Shown here: positions 34,690 to 48,088 of the stretch, in pieces
Position numbering within the stretch: the first letter of the stretch is position 1
Layout: each line of letters begins with the position of its first letter
Source: Adiantum capillus-veneris
Lineage: Eukaryota > Streptophyta > Polypodiopsida > Polypodiales > Pteridaceae
Length of the DNA: 64,000 nucleotides
NCBI GenBank assembly: GCA_014529385.2
Contig: CM043968.1
Coordinates: 6,610,501 to 6,674,500, forward strand
Direction: 5' to 3'
The notes under the pieces: model-generated
Told to the model about the DNA's origin: nothing
Database searches by the model: none
Seen by the model: only the letters and a program-made list of their open reading frames with translations
Position numbers and translations under genes: made by a program

Positions 34690-37600
34690 ATGAGAGAGAG
34701 AGAGAGCATTGCGATGGCATGGCGGCGGCGAGGCAATTATGTGAAGCATGGAGGTAGCTCCCTCTTCTTTGCAGCGAGGAATCCTCCATGAAGGCAAGCG
34801 TAGGGCGGTGAGTGACACACCTTTGCTCTCTTGAGCTTGCTAGATTAGTCTAGTTGTGTGCTTGCAGCAATTTGTGGCTTGCACGCAGTGTACGGCAAGT
34901 CCTTTTCTTTGACACGTGCGACGCGCATAGTGGTAGTGATGTGTGTGAACACACTTAGGACCACCGGGGCATTTTTTCCCTCTCTAGAAGCTTTTGTCCC
35001 CCATGCATTGTATATACGCCCATCATTCTAGGACTAACTATCTTTCCATTGCACACTAAGTAGTACACTCTTTGTTGTGTGCCTTGAGCTTCCTTCGTCT
35101 TCTCCAAGCTGTGTGTGTTTTCCTACAACCCTAATTCCAACAGAGTCTAGAGGACTAAAGTGAGATTAATGGGTCCTATTTATAGGTAGCAGCAATGGGT
35201 TTTAACTGCTTGGCACAATCATACGATATAGGACTGTTATGTTGCACCTCCCTGTAACTTCTACCACTGGTGGTAATGTTGGAAAGCCTAAAATTATAGG
35301 CTTTAGAGAGAACATATGTGAGATTTCTCTTTAAAGAGTCTCTCATCCATGAGGATGAGTATAATCCATCTCTCTAAAGAGGTTGATACACCATCTACAT
35401 TCCTCCTTCCTTTTCTTGAATTTTGATATACCCAAAATTTTAGATCACAATGCTTCATATTTTATGTTTGCCCTTCCTTTTGTCTGGTGATTTCTTCAAT
35501 ATAGGTTTGTGAATTTTAACTGATGGTGCCTTAGAAAATAGAGATGGTGGCCCTTAATGTTGTTGGCTGGCTCCATATTTTTTGGTAACCATCTAATGCT
35601 GAGAAACACTAGGGACTACATTATCCTCCACGATCAATACGTAAATGGATTCTTGCTCCAATTGCTCCTTTTAGGTATTCATCTTCTCAAATTCATAGGG
35701 TAAGATCTGGTTTCATTTCTTTGTGTTATGATCATACATTTTTTTCCTCCCTTTGTCAGTCTAGCTATGGCTAGCTTGTGGCATACGGAGGTAGTGGTCA
35801 TCCATCTGGTAGTATCTGGATGATTTTTCTTGATTCTGGCGTCAAACAAAATCTCATCCATTTATTTGAATTGAGGCTCATGACTAGTCTTGTTAGGAAG
35901 ATCCTTCTTTGGTATATTTGATGCTTGAATAGAAACTTATAGCAGGTCATTTGTATGCCTTACCACCTATCTCAGATGGTCTTTCCACTGGCTCACCATC
36001 TCTTTGAAGTTTTCCAAGTATTCTTTTAGCTTAGCTACTATGTCTTTCTTTTCAATGTTGTTGACACTACAAACGATACCCGAGAGCATTAGTATGCTCA
36101 TTCCAATCTTACAGTTGGTCAAAAAACATAGGTCACTTAATCTGCGTGGTCATTGTACATTGGGTAGACTACTGGATAGAACCTTGGGAGTTTATCTTCT
36201 TTCATAGGCAATGCATACATCAAGATAAGGTAATTTGGCATTGTTTCAATATAATGAAGTACAATGTCATTCTTTTTTAGCATCATTTTCCTTGTGACCC
36301 TCACCAAAAGAAACAATTTTATGATTGCCTATTTTTGCTCCTATAAATCTTGCATAATCAATTTAATTTTTTTAAGATTATTTGTCTTAAGATCACAAGT
36401 TAATACAATCTTAATGTTAGTGTTTACTAATCATGGTTCACACTTAAGTAAATGTTATTGTATAGAGCATATGCATTGTTATTTTCAAGTTTGTATTCTT
36501 TCAAATTTATTTTGCAGCTACAAAGAAGGGGGGAATAAGGGGATAGCTTCATGGAAGTGACGACCATGTTGCTTGAACATAAAACTCCCATTGCTTTCAT
36601 GGAGATACCCCATGGATGGAAAATGATGCAAAGAAAACAAATGGGAATCTCCCAAGACGGAGTTAGCTTGAAACTTACGTTGAGAGAAAACCTTAAACTC
36701 CCAAGAGACTCACTGTATTTCTTAAGGTCTTGTTTGAGTAGACATTAAAAGGAAATCGGAACTAGGAGATTATAACTCAAGGAACTCACTCTAAATTTTA
36801 ATTAGGACTAAAAGCTTTACTGAGAAGATTTGACGTGGATAGCCCCTTGATAGCCCTAGAATAACATTCAAGTCTTAAGTGTGAAACTTGTCTTACATGT
36901 TTGGAAAAAGGCTAGTGGAGGTGTTTACCTATGGAATGCAAAGGGGGATGGTCCTTTTTGGCTAGGACTGATAATAGTTGGCCTATGTTTTGAGCTCGAG
37001 TTCATTCAATGCTCTAGAAATGGGATTGGATGGGAATGATTCTCGGCCAGAGGCAGTGACACCCGCGGAGGATGCGTTTGAAAATTGGCTTAGTTCGGGT
37101 AGGCCTGATGCCGATGGGAAAAGGAGAAAGGAAAATGGATCCATGAAGGGATCAAATAAGGGAGGAGGATGTGATTTAATTAAGGAACTCTTCTAATTGT
37201 GTAAAAAGGAACATTGGAAAGGCTAAAAACCTAAATGGGATATTTTGCAATTTTTCTCATCAGCCAGACCTTTGCTTTGCTTCTCAGATTATTGATTTAA
37301 AAATAACCTAGAGTAGATTATCTTTGGAGCCTTTGTCTCCACACGTGGTGGAGGAGACATGATAGCCAAGTCCTGGGATGAGGATAGGGTTATGCCTGTA
37401 GAAGTATATGTGATTGCTCAAAAGATAACTAGATAACTTTAATAATACTAAAGGAAAAAGGAAGTAAACCAATATAATACAAAAAAGGTAGGAATGACCT
37501 GATAAATGCACAGTTGCAAGGGTATGCAAGAGTTTACATGCTCCTTTCAAATGCTTGAAATGTATTCTTGGTTTGACATGTTTGGAGTATTGTTATTCTA

Positions 37601-39590
37601 GTATCATAAAACTACGTTGGAAAGGTCCATTTACCAAACGGTTCGGTGGGAAGGTGGATTCTAGAGGGTTAATTTTTTGTCTAGAAAGTTGAATCCAATT
37701 TTATGTTGTCGATTAAGTTAATTCAAGAGTGGAAAAAATGAATTCCCATCTACGAAGTGGGGATCAAACTTGGAAACAAAAGATTCATGTAGTTAGTAAA
37801 TACACTCATCTTAGGGGAACACACTGACGACTCTGCTTGGTCATAACCGAGAAAAAAGTTTCAATGACCTTGAACCAAGGGTAAATTAGAGAACTCACCA
37901 GTTGACCCTGGAAGGTAGAGTTCAAATTTAGTATGTGGCTTCGATTGAAAGTTGAATAAATAAGGAAAGATATTTTGGGGTTCAGGGTTCCTCATGAGAA
38001 AAAGTGAATGTTATCGCCCCCTTGAGTAAGCATCAAAGAGCAGGAGAAGTCTTGTCTTGGTGTCAGTCTCAAGCGGGAGGGATTTCAGGAATCATGGTGT
38101 ATCCATTTGGAGGTGGTGTAGCTAGCGGTCCATGGTATTGCTTTCACAATTCCTTACACTCATATGTACATACCCTCACTCTAGGTATTCTGTTCGTCAA
38201 AATTTGTCAATATGGCTCATTATGATGCATGGTAAGTGTCAAATTCTATTGAAAGGCAATAAAAAAGAAAAAATTAAAGCAATAAAACAAAATTGATAGA
38301 CTATACACATGATCTTTAATCAACTTGCATCTTGACTCTTGAAAATTGCCGCTCCAGCTACTCTTACTCCCACCTTTCCATTCTGAGTATTTTCGGACGA
38401 AGATTTGTGCAATGTGCATGGGCGCGAACAACATGTCTATGCAAGGCCATGAAATATGGCCCTATTATTCTTATGGAAGAGCTGTAATGGGTAACACTAT
38501 TATTTGCAAGATGTAGGTACTGGACTAATTGTTTATGGTTTGCGTTTGCGAGGGTCCATCTAAGCTAAGTTTTTTGAACAAAAGGTTTTGGAGATGGGAT
38601 GAAAATTCCTTGATTTTTGGTTTAGTGAGTACTGTTGGTAGGTTGTTGATTGGGCGTGGCTTGGCTTTTGTACCCAATTGTAGGATTTTTTTTGGAGACT
38701 GCAAAGATTATTGTCTATTTGATAGTTTAGGTCTCCATTGGCATCTTGATTTTTTGAAAATTGTTGACCTCTATGATTTGGACTTTGGAATCCATTAAAA
38801 CCCTGGTTGGTGTGATGAGAAATTAGACCCTTGCATGGAGCTGTGATCCCAGTACCATTGCTTTGAGTGGCAAGGGCTCTGCTTAAGCTTGGCTGGACTA
38901 TTGGAGAGGGTTGCTTTGGGTAGTCGTATCTATATCGTCTTGGTTTTCACGATGGATTTCTTGACCCAAACTTGTTGTACTTGCTTCTGTTGGTGTTGTG
39001 ATGATCATGGAAGTCAGGTTGTAAGTCGTGATTCCTGTGGGTCTATTGTACATTCCAAATGTGATTTGTCTGTGCCAAGGGAGTGACATACGTGGTACCC
39101 TTAAGCTTGTACTTCAGAGTGTTATCCTGCCAATCTAGAATTGCTTTGTACATCCGCATCCATGAAACTCGCAATATTAAGAGAAATATCAACTTTGCAT
39201 GGGCCTTGTAAGGAATCCTAAGTTTTAGGGATTAAGGATAATGTTGTGTAGGGTTAAGGGGACAAGGGCATTCAAGAAGCTAATTTTTAGTAGTTTTTTC
39301 TAGCCTTTTTTTTAGACACATGTAGGATGTGGATGTAAGAGGTCATTTTCTCTCTCTAGCTTTTTGAAAGTGAAGGGAGTAAAGGGGAGTGACCACATCA
39401 ACAAAAACGTGGGTCAGTAAGGGCCAAAATTTGATTTTTTTTCAAAAAAGTTATTTTTGACTTAAAACTCCCTCCCAACATATATATACATATATAAAAA
39501 ATTCATTTTTTTGGCTTTTTTTAAAAACCTACAAGCACTGAAAGTCCACCTTTTCAAAATCTTTCCAAAATAAAAATAAAAAATTATCCT
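34690..39590. other. No gene recognised
   Basis: About 4.9 kb, AT-rich, with only short unlinked frames on both strands. I see a small hairpin (aagcctaaaattataggctt, 35283-35303) and an alternating catatatatacatatat tract at about 39479-39496, but no domain motif. Confidence 0.45.
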
Positions 39591-39604
39591 CTCCTATCTT
39601 GCAA

Positions 39605-41212
39605 TCACCTGAGGGGAAGCACATTAAGGATGCAATCACCAAGGACTTTATGCACAAATTGAGAAATGTGGTTAGTAAAGATGACGTACAACAAGCTTGT
39701 GATGAGGTTGGGATCAACACCAAATCCACAAGGCTATTTTTCAACTCTTGAAGGATGCCCTCAAAGAACATGGCATTGTGGAGAACCTATTTCCCGTTCC
39801 GCACAAGGTCAACCTTGCAAAGAAAACCACAAACAAAGATGTGTTTTCCCGTATTGGTGCATACCTACACATTGAGGGCACGATTCCAGCTTCGCTTTAT
39901 GCTTCATGCACATCAAAGGCAAGGGAAAAAGTAGGCAAAACTCCATAAGACCTTCAGAGAAGGGCTTCCTTTACACAATGTGAAAAAATATTTTTGTGGA
40001 CCTTAGAAGGCTTCAACAAGCTGTGCTTAGATTGTATGAGTTACCTGAAGAAGGTGACACAATATACTTATTTCTCTTGGTTGTGTTCTTCTTATCATAG
40101 ACTTTGAAGTCTAATAGACTTTGAAGTCTAAGGTCTTGCCTCTACTTGTTTTGTAGTGCTTGGCACAAATATTTCTTTTGTGTTGAAACTCGATGAGTTT
40201 CAAATAGTGAAAGGTCAAAGGTTAGAGAGGCTAAGTGTGACTCTAATGAATGAATCCCAGTTGCAAACCAAGCAAAGGGATTCAATCAAGCCATCTCCCA
40301 TCCCGTCTTTCAGTGTGCAATTAGAGAAATACATTTGGTGGCTCAATGGTATTGAGGTGCCCAAAGGAGACTAATGGAGTACTTTCATGGATTTTTGAGA
40401 GAAATCCATGGATCTTAGAAGTAATACACTCCTAACTTGCTGGTGAGAAGTTGGAGATTGAGGGTTTTGGTAGCTTTGATGTGGAGTGACACTTAGGCAA
40501 AGACTTGAAGACCATAAAGTGTTTGCTTGGTTGCAAACAAAGGGATTCTTCTCTCTTTCCTTGTCTAGTTTTCACTTGAAAGTACAAACTTAACAGACAA
40601 AAATCACACAAGAACTCTGCAAATGGTGGTTCAATGCTTCCATGGAAAGAGGATGGAGACAAAGGATTGGACAATCTTGATATCGGAGGTGGAGAATGGG
40701 AAGTGACTGTTTTGAGATGTCCCATGCTCAATGCCCCAGATCGTGCACAAAAGGATAAGGCTTGGAATCCAATATTTCCCTATCCTCTATCAAATGTATA
40801 TTTTTGCACATTACATGCATTCATGTGCATTTTCAATAGGCTATTGAAGCTCCACTTTGACTATGCTTTCACAATGAAGCCATTAAAAAAGTCCTCGGAA
40901 GTGATCAAAAGGGTGGAGGGACTTCTGAATTCCATTGCCTATCATGGTGGAAATGTGTCAATTTTTGCCGCAAAGAACACGTGGGAGGCCCATGAAATCA
41001 CCCAATAAGTATCAATGAGTGGACAAAAAGACACTTTTTTGAAGAAAGCAACCCAAGGAAACCCAAGCCAATATGATGCTCATAATAGCTCCAACCACAA
41101 GGCAGGTAACCTTTGGGAACTCTGGAAGGAATTACACAAAGCTACTACTGACAATGACTTGAATGGCGAGCTTGCAAACAAGTGCAAGCAAATTTTGGCA
41201 AACTTTTGATAA
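39605..41212 (+). pseudogene. T, left copy, N-terminal and middle parts (transposase-like)
   Basis: Plus-strand frames align piece by piece with the minus-strand gene at 62058-63999. The paired pieces are: DDVQQACDEVGINTK with MEVQAILDESGISHM; KDVFSRIGAYLHIEGTIP with NDEVFEKLGSPFHIEATF; FVLKLDEFQIVKGQRLERLS with KFVLKFDECEVLKNKKLERV; LEIEGFGSFDVEW with LSVEGFGDYTVEW; NVYFCTLHAFMCIFNRLLKL with RVHVCTLHALCRIIEKVVHL; and WELWKELHKAT with FNKWKQLHKVV. Each piece is broken by frameshifts or stops. The C-terminal part continues at 45205-45490, beyond an LTR retrotransposon. The order of conserved blocks is complete, so this is a whole but dead paralogue. Confidence 0.85.
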
Positions 41213-41334
41213 AATGGTCAAGCTTTGGGTCTTACCAGCACGACAGAAGAGCCACATCAATCAGTTTAAGAAGTCTTGGCGGATTTCACCAAGGTATTTA
41301 CCCTTTCTTGGGGTGAAAATAACATCACACATCA

Positions 41335-41374
41335 TGTGAAGGAATGGATTGTAGGCATGCATGTGAGCAGCAAA

Positions 41375-41456
<82 letters not shown>

Positions 41457-41626
41457 ATGGATGGGGGGTGGAGCTCCCAAATCTCATTGTATGAGAATAG
41501 TGTGAGAATCAATGAGAGATCCTTATTCTTTGTATGTATAAAGAATAAGGAGATAAATGTGGACAATCAAACACTAGACGGCGGACACGGGCGAAGCACG
41601 GTGAGGCACACCACCTTTACCTAAAA
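41335..41626 (-). repeat. Left LTR of the 3.8-kb element (3' LTR in its own orientation)
   Basis: Contains a 76-bp (GA)n run (41378-41454). The outer edge begins tgtgaagg in plus orientation, and the inner edge ends cctttacctaaaa. Confidence 0.88.
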
Positions 41627-42579
41627 TTCTCCCACTAAAGGTTGTGTGCTGATAAGTGGCGAGAAGACTAGCCTACAACTAGTATATACAAGAGGTGAGA
41701 GAAGACGACTCTCAACCTATGCCCAATAACTCACTCCAAACATGTGAGTGCATCTGTAATAGCTCTAGTGGAAATGCAACATGCATACCACTAGGGCTAG
41801 AGCCATGATGAAACTCCTGATGCAGGTATCGAGTGACAAAATTCATGGCTCCACAATGCACAATGCCAGTGTCAATCATCGCACAACAACAACTGACAAC
41901 TCCCATTGCAAATGCACCAACCACATAAGCAATATCATGTCTCAAGACCAAAAGGTCAGACATGAGAGACTCGAAAGCCAATGAAACATGCACTGTGTGC
42001 CAACCTATCCCTGTTAGCAACCTCAGTGCCATATGCATCCTCATCAGGAACCACGTGACTATGCATCACCATGTGAGCATCATCTGGCAAAGGTATATCT
42101 ACTGAGAATGATTGCAGAACCAAAAAATCAATACCACTACAATCACACATAGTTGTCTGAAGGACACTGTTGCCCTCAAACGTATCAGCAACATCATAGA
42201 ACAATGCATCGGTCTTTGGCTCAAGTGATGTCACCTCAATTGATGTCCGACCAAGCTGTGGATCCCTAGAGATACCAGTGTCTACATGAACATCACCACG
42301 GGGAAAATGCACAACTTGCTCTCCATGCAGCCATCCGCAAAAGAGACATGCCTCATATCTCACTCTAAACATGGTTGTAAATACACAGAGGCTACATCAT
42401 CTCGTGTGTCATAAATATGTAAAGGGTATACCAAACCACTCCTAGCTCCTCTCGCTATCACCAGTGATCCACTATGCATTTGAAATGACCGCTCTCCAAG
42501 GTACACTATTCTATAACTGACGCACTGAAATGAGACTCTGCCTGAGTCCTAGTACATAACATACATCTCGTAGCGTAAG

Positions 42580-42960
42580 CAATGCACCGCTAGGTAAAGA
42601 CATGCATACATCTCCAACACCCTCTATGTCATATGGTGAACCATCAACAAACTACACACAGCCAAGTCTCCCACTAGAGAAAAAGAAAAACAAATCACTA
42701 CGTGGCATCACGTAAAAACTACATGCTCATCTAGTAGAAAACACGTAGCCAATGTGCTATCCCAAGACACAAAGTAGTATAAAGGCAAGCTAAACTCAAA
42801 AGTGACATGTCCATCACATGCATACTCTGTAGCATCTATCCTCATAGCAGCACCATGCATTTGCCTCTTTTGTTGCCTCATAGACCTAAAGCAATGATGC
42901 CTAATATGCCCCTTGTGGTTGCAATGCCAACATGTCAATCACGATCATAAGCGAGAACCG
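42580..42960 (-). pseudogene. Copia gag zinc knuckle and protease remnant
   Basis: The minus strand at about 42938-42890 gives LTCWHCNHKGHIRHHC, a CX2CX4HX4C nucleic-acid-binding knuckle as at the end of copia gag. About 60 codons on, VDGSPYDIEGVGDVCM and LRDVCYVLGLRQSLISVRQL match the second half of copia protease (G.G.v..l..G..L.L..V.yVP.l..NLISv). The catalytic Asp-Ser/Thr-Gly region is not recognisable. Further along the minus strand, at about 41930-41800, LRHDIAYVVGAF and a following RYL resemble the segment between RT and RNase H (RPDIAYAVG...RYL). That places the deletion between protease and RNase H. Confidence 0.75.
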
Positions 42961-43763
42961 CCTCTAACCTGAAGCATCTCCATAAACTATGGCAAACTAT
43001 GCTCAAGATCACAAGACTCTCCCACCCAAGAGCAAACCACTATCTCAAGCAAAGAAGGTGAGAAAACGGTCAAGCTCACTAGCCTCTGCAATATGCATAA
43101 TTATTTGGTAAAATTTTGGCAGAGTCTCCTCTGTAACTGGAGCAAAAAACTCAACTATAAATTTGTAATGGAGACAACAACAAATATCCAAATGGCCAAT
43201 CCACGAATGTACTCGTCCAGAATCACCTCACAAAGTCATACACTGAGCCAAACCGCTCTAGCCGAAGTATCACTCAAATGACATACATATATGAGTGAAA
43301 AATTGATTCCAAAATTTGCCAATGAATGAACAATGTGCCGGAAAAATGTAGCATACACAACCTGTGCAAAAGTGGGAGTCAAAACTCAACCACTATCAAG
43401 AGTAATAAGAACTATACTTGTAGAGTAACACAAGTTCCTATATGGTTGAAAAATGGCTGCAAATCAGTCCCACATTCAACTCTCAAATAGCTGGAGAAAC
43501 AAGTTACAACTATGCCACAAATTAGCTTACAATTGAGCCATACATAGGCACTTGCAAAGAGGGAATGATGGTTGAAAAATCTAGCTCACAAATGACCCTT
43601 AAACCTACCTGTAAACCTGTAAATGTGAGAGCTAAGCTCAATCACAAACTATGGCGAGTAAACTCCAATCACTATCCCACAAAAGCATACACAAAGCAAA
43701 ATCTCAAAACACTTGATGTGTCGAAACCGGTATGCAAGCGAAAACACTGTAGAAGATGTCCTC

Positions 43764-43852
43764 AACTGCAAATGGAAACACCTGTGGGAGTACTAGACTC
43801 AACCTGTACTGCAAATGGAAACACCTGTGGAAGTACTAGACTCAACATGTAG
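43764..43852. repeat. Tandem duplication, ~44-bp unit, two copies
   Basis: ctgcaaatggaaacacctgt through gtactagactcaac occurs twice head to tail, inside the LTR element. Confidence 0.9.
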
Positions 43853-44745
43853 CTGGGAGTAAAAACTGGAAGCTCCAAATGGTCGAGCACTCACAACTCA
43901 AGACCAAACATGTAGAGCAAAACATGCTCGTGATGCACCACCCAAAAGGGAAAACACTGCACGCAAATCGTGAGTGCAACAAGCAATCACAATATTGATC
44001 CCACCATCGATGCGCATAAAATGGCTACAAAACTAGTAACCAAAGTGACTGCACGCTCAAAACCATGAGCAACCAAAGCACATTAAACTGCACTCCAAAT
44101 GCATGCACCAATCTCTACACTTTTCATACATCATTGCAAACACGTGCAAATCTAGTACAGAAATATCTGCTCTACCCTTGTGAGACTGCCAAATAACATG
44201 CTCAAGGCATACGTTGCTGAGCTCAAATTGCAACCACATGAGTCTCCCTAAGCATCAAATTATATAAGGCATACATTGTAGCCTCCCACCTATGAGAAAA
44301 CTTGCAGCCAATGCCACTCTCACATCCAAGAGAAAACCATGTGTGGAATCCTGGACACACAATAAACAACTGCTGTAGAAAAAATTTTAGAGGTCAAAAT
44401 TAGTCCAAATGGACATCACCATTGTGTTTGGAGCATGCCAAAATCCTAGGTTATACCCTAATCTTGCATAAATCGCATTTCGTATGCAAAAGTTACGCAA
44501 AAAACACTGTTTTGGAGCCAAAAAATTGACATGCGAAAATGAAAATCTACTTTCTTCCTGCAAGTATGGCTACAAAAAAACATACACACTTGCAATACAC
44601 CCTCCTCTCAATCTTGGGATGTTCCTCAAGCTTTCATGAGCACAGATCTGGTGGTTTCTCTCCAATCTCAAGCTTCCACCGAAAACCAGCTCACCATAGC
44701 CGAAAGCTCACTTCTCTGTAGCACTCCATCTATCGCAAAGCCAAA

Positions 44746-44757
44746 GCTCTAATACCA
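44746..44757 (-). other. Primer-binding site, initiator tRNA-Met type
   Basis: The minus strand reads TGGTATTAGAGC, one base from the standard TGGTATCAGAGC, two bases inside the LTR. The difference is a C-to-T change. Confidence 0.85.
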
Positions 44758-44759
44758 GT

Positions 44760-44886
44760 TGTGAAGGAATGGATCGAAGGCATGCGTGTGTGTAGAAAAG
44801 ATGGAGAGACTGCAAGACATGTAGTCTCATGACGTGCATGTATGCAGGGAGAGCACGTTCCGGGTAGCGCTAAGCAAGAGAGTGAT

Positions 44887-44964
<78 letters not shown>

Positions 44965-45142
44965 CACGACACAAGGATATGGGGTGGAGCTCCCAAATCT
45001 CATTGTATGAGAACAATGTGAGAATCCGTGAGAGCTCCTTATTATTTGTATGTATAAAGAATAAGGAGATAAATGTGGGTGGTTAGACACTGGCCCACAC
45101 ACACGGGCAAAGCACGATGAGGCACACTGCCTTCACCTAACA
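44760..45142 (-). repeat. Right LTR of the 3.8-kb element (5' LTR in its own orientation)
   Basis: Contains a (CA)n run of about 70 bp (44890-44961). The outer edge in plus orientation ends ccttcacctaaca. Confidence 0.88.
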
Positions 45143-45204
45143 CACTACATGGTAAGCCATGTCACATAGTGGACTTACTACAAGAGATTGTTTTCATTTA
45201 ATAA

Positions 45205-45492
45205 TGTGCATTGTTTTCTCATGTGAACAACATATCTTATGAGCACATGGTGTCATTTTTATGCACAAATATGGTTCGCTTGAGGTTTTTAGCACTCAAG
45301 GTGTGGAGAAGTTCCATTATCGAGAAAGGGAGGTGTACTTTAAAAATACTAGACATGGTGGTGGTATGGTGCAATCTAATTACTTGGAAGAGATGTTCAA
45401 CTAGTTTTTTTGCATGGCATTTGCTCGTAAGCTCACCATGGAGCGTGTGCGACAATTCAAGTTTGCAAGGGAAGTGCGCAAATTGAGTCGTC
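45205..45492 (+). pseudogene. T, left copy, C-terminal part
   Basis: The plus strand gives HKYGSLEVFSTQGVEKFHYR, then YFKNTRHGGG, corresponding to KTYGSLSISSTQGMEKTHYM and YFKHTRHGGG at the C-terminus of the right copy (62058-62378). A basic tail (RKLTMERVRQFKFAREVRKL) follows, in the place of RRLIHRARQK in the right copy. Stops TGA and TAG interrupt it. It lies just beyond the LTR retrotransposon and completes the T paralogue whose front part ends at 41212. Confidence 0.85.
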
Positions 45493-45789
45493 AAGAGCAC
45501 AACAACAAGTGGTGAATGTCGTAAGGCCCCGCAAATCCATGCTGCATGGCATCAATGCAGAGTGCGGCAAGGGTCAAGGTGGATTCAATGCCAGTGACTA
45601 CACGTGAACGCAGGGTCCAACTCTTCTTTAGATATTTTTTAATAAATTTTGGGGCACCCTTTTAAAAAATAATAGCCTTTTGTAAAAATTATAGTGCGAA
45701 CGGGTCCTTTTAAAATGGGCCTTTATAAATATTAGATCCACTCATTAGTCACTTATTTATTTAGTACAGGTGAGCTCTTACCATACCCG

Positions 45790-45965
45790 ATGGCACGCAA
45801 CAAACAAACTACCAAAGATAATCCGCATGCCAACAGAAACACTCTCTAAGGATGAGAGAGTCCAGCCTGGTTTAAAGGCACAAAGAAACGGCTGCAAATA
45901 CTTGGTTGTTCTAGGTTCTCTTCAAGCATGTGGGCATGGTAGTCGGGCCCAAGATTCATTTTCCC
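45790..45965 (+). pseudogene. H, left copy: histone H3-like N-terminal relic
   Basis: ATG at 45790 opens MARNKQTTKDNPHANRNTL, which shares MAR, KQT, one Arg and the Leu with the canonical H3 tail MARTKQTARKS (8 of 20 positions as I count). After a one-base shift the frame gives RVQPGLKAQRNGCKYL, with R, PG, A, R and Y at the same spacing as RFRPGTVALREIRRYQ of H3. Beyond this the fold is not recognisable. Its place, between left T and left B on the plus strand, mirrors the better H3-like gene at 55213-56286. Orthology to that gene is inferred from position. The similarity itself is short, so confidence is moderate. Confidence 0.45.
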
Positions 45966-47330
45966 AAGACACCATGACATAGAGTTAAGCAACACGCAGA
46001 GCACTTGCAAGAAGAAGAGGGCCCAGCATCATCGAAGTCTAATAGGCAACATCCGCCACACCACCAATCGCAAGCATGGCCATCTAGAGCTCGGGTGGTT
46101 TATATAGATAATGAGTCAGAGACAGAGCCACCATGGAAATGTGTTGAGATATCGTGCACACACCGGATGCCAGTGGCGGGGAAGACACTACCTCATGGCT
46201 AGGGAGCTCTCCCTACAGCACAAGATCGGGAGGCAAGGAGAGAGGACAACGATGAGGATCCAAAAGAGGTGGAAGATCCAGGGCCAAAGAATGTAAATAT
46301 GTGCAAATCAAAAAAAATTAAGAAGCCAAAATGTTGCCCACCAACAAACGTGTAAGTATCCTCTAGACAACCTCAACGGTGTTGCAAAATAGCAAGGGCA
46401 TTTGTTGAAATTTGGCACTACCAGAAGACAACCAAGCTATTGATTTGATGAGCCTCCTTTGCTCACATAGTAAAGGAGGTGCTCCAAAGCTATGGAAATC
46501 AATAGAGAATGCAAGTAATGGAACTAGAGGCGATTCAAGAAGCTGTAGAGGCCCACATCATCTCTGTGCTGGAAGATACCAACCTGTGAGCCATACATGC
46601 AAAGAGAGTGACGATACAACCAAAGAACATACAGCTTGCACGCCAATTTCATCGGGACTTCAAGCATTAGTCAAAGTGATGCCTACCTTTTTGTATTATT
46701 CACTCTGCTTTTGTACTCAAACTATTTGACAATGACAAAATGATTGAGAGTTTTGTTTCTTTTGTCTGAAAAATCAGTTGACTTTTTGGCTTCTTAATGT
46801 GTTTAAGTTAAGCAATATCTTTGTATTGAATAAACTTTGAGTCCACAAGTGTTAAGGGGGTGAGTCTGTGCATGAACAATTAAATTCAAACATAATTTGA
46901 GGGTCCATGTCTGGCCGATCTGTGTGCCCTTGTGGCCACTAGCCTTTTGGTATTTTTTGGCCTTGTCTGTACACTAGGACACCAAAAATTCTCACATATT
47001 GTATAAAATCAAGTGTTTATGCAGCAACACATGTAATCTCTAGCACAAGGGACCTAGTCAGTGCTTGAATAGTTGAATTGAACCTGCACAAGTGCTTTTT
47101 TGGTGTCCAGAGCTGCAGATAAGGCTAGAAAGGGCCAAAAGGAGGGGTGTTCACAAGGATGTGTAGATGGGCCAAACTGGGACCAATTGTCCACACATCA
47201 CTTCAACCCCAGCAACCTCCCCACCCACTTGAGCGGCGGCCCCACTTACACTGAGTTTTTACTCAAAGCAAAAGGATACCAGTTATAAAATCACAACACC
47301 AAGTTCAGTAATTTACAAGACAGAGAGAAC
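45966..47330. other. No gene confirmed; possible remnant of the left H tail
   Basis: A plus-strand frame at about 46005-46140 (GPASSKSNRQHPPHHQSQAW, then DNESETEPPW) has the low-complexity, acidic-basic character of a disordered tail. It might be the continuation of the left H gene, but no alignment is possible. The rest holds no recognisable gene. Confidence 0.3.
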
Positions 47331-47389
47331 ACATTGAAAATATTGGACAAGATAGAGAAGCAATTCCATATATTTTATTACTTTTGAAA

Positions 47390-47994
47390 AGATGGCAATT
47401 TACATCATACATATGAAGAGCCTATAATTTTCTTAGCCATTTCTTGGTGCCTCTCTTGCACGTAGGGTAACTCCCCGGCCAGGAGGGAGTGCACTATTGC
47501 CTGAGGTTCAGTTGAGCAAATAGAAGCATGTATCCCTATCTAGGCAAGCACCTTGTCACGTAAGTTGGTGCCAAATGCTGTGAATACAAGGGATATATGA
47601 ACTAGGAACACACGATGTGCAGTTTGGGCAATGGTGCATAAACACAAAACCTTGCTTAGAGCTTTCAACAACCATGTCATGAAATGGCCTTGTGGAGTAA
47701 AATCTTTGTGTACAATGGAAACATCACCAGGGGAGAGTTTTCCTATGTAATATGCAAGGGAAGATTGAGGTCCAAAGGCCATCATCTTGCTGCCCATCCA
47801 TGCTACAAACTCATCGAGCTCCGGGATGTCCTATCATATACCAATCAAGGGTAAGAAAAAGATAATTAAGGTTAGTAAAAACAACCTTGAAAGTAGGGTA
47901 GATTTTACCTCTTGCTCCTTGTCCTCCTCCTCCCTATTTCCCTTAGCATCCAAGTTGATGCATGATTTCACCGCATCCACGAGCTTTGGCTCAT

Positions 47995-48088
<94 letters not shown>

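Larger units (their letters stand above)
41335..45142 (-). mobile_element. Copia-like LTR retrotransposon, deletion derivative, inserted in T
   Basis: Two matching LTRs (41335-41626 and 44760-45142) share tgtgaaggaatggat, gtggagctcccaaatctcat, tatgtataaagaataaggag and the cacgggc-aagcac end. They differ mainly in the microsatellite each contains (GA on the left, CA on the right). Read on the minus strand, the primer site TGGTATTAGAGC (44757-44746) follows the right LTR and a purine tract (agtgggagaa, 41636-41627) precedes the left LTR, so the element is complete in structure. Flanks catca and cacta are at best a mutated 5-bp target duplication. Internal coding is short: zinc knuckle, protease part and an RNase H/connection trace, with most of pol deleted. 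It splits gene T. Confidence 0.9.
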
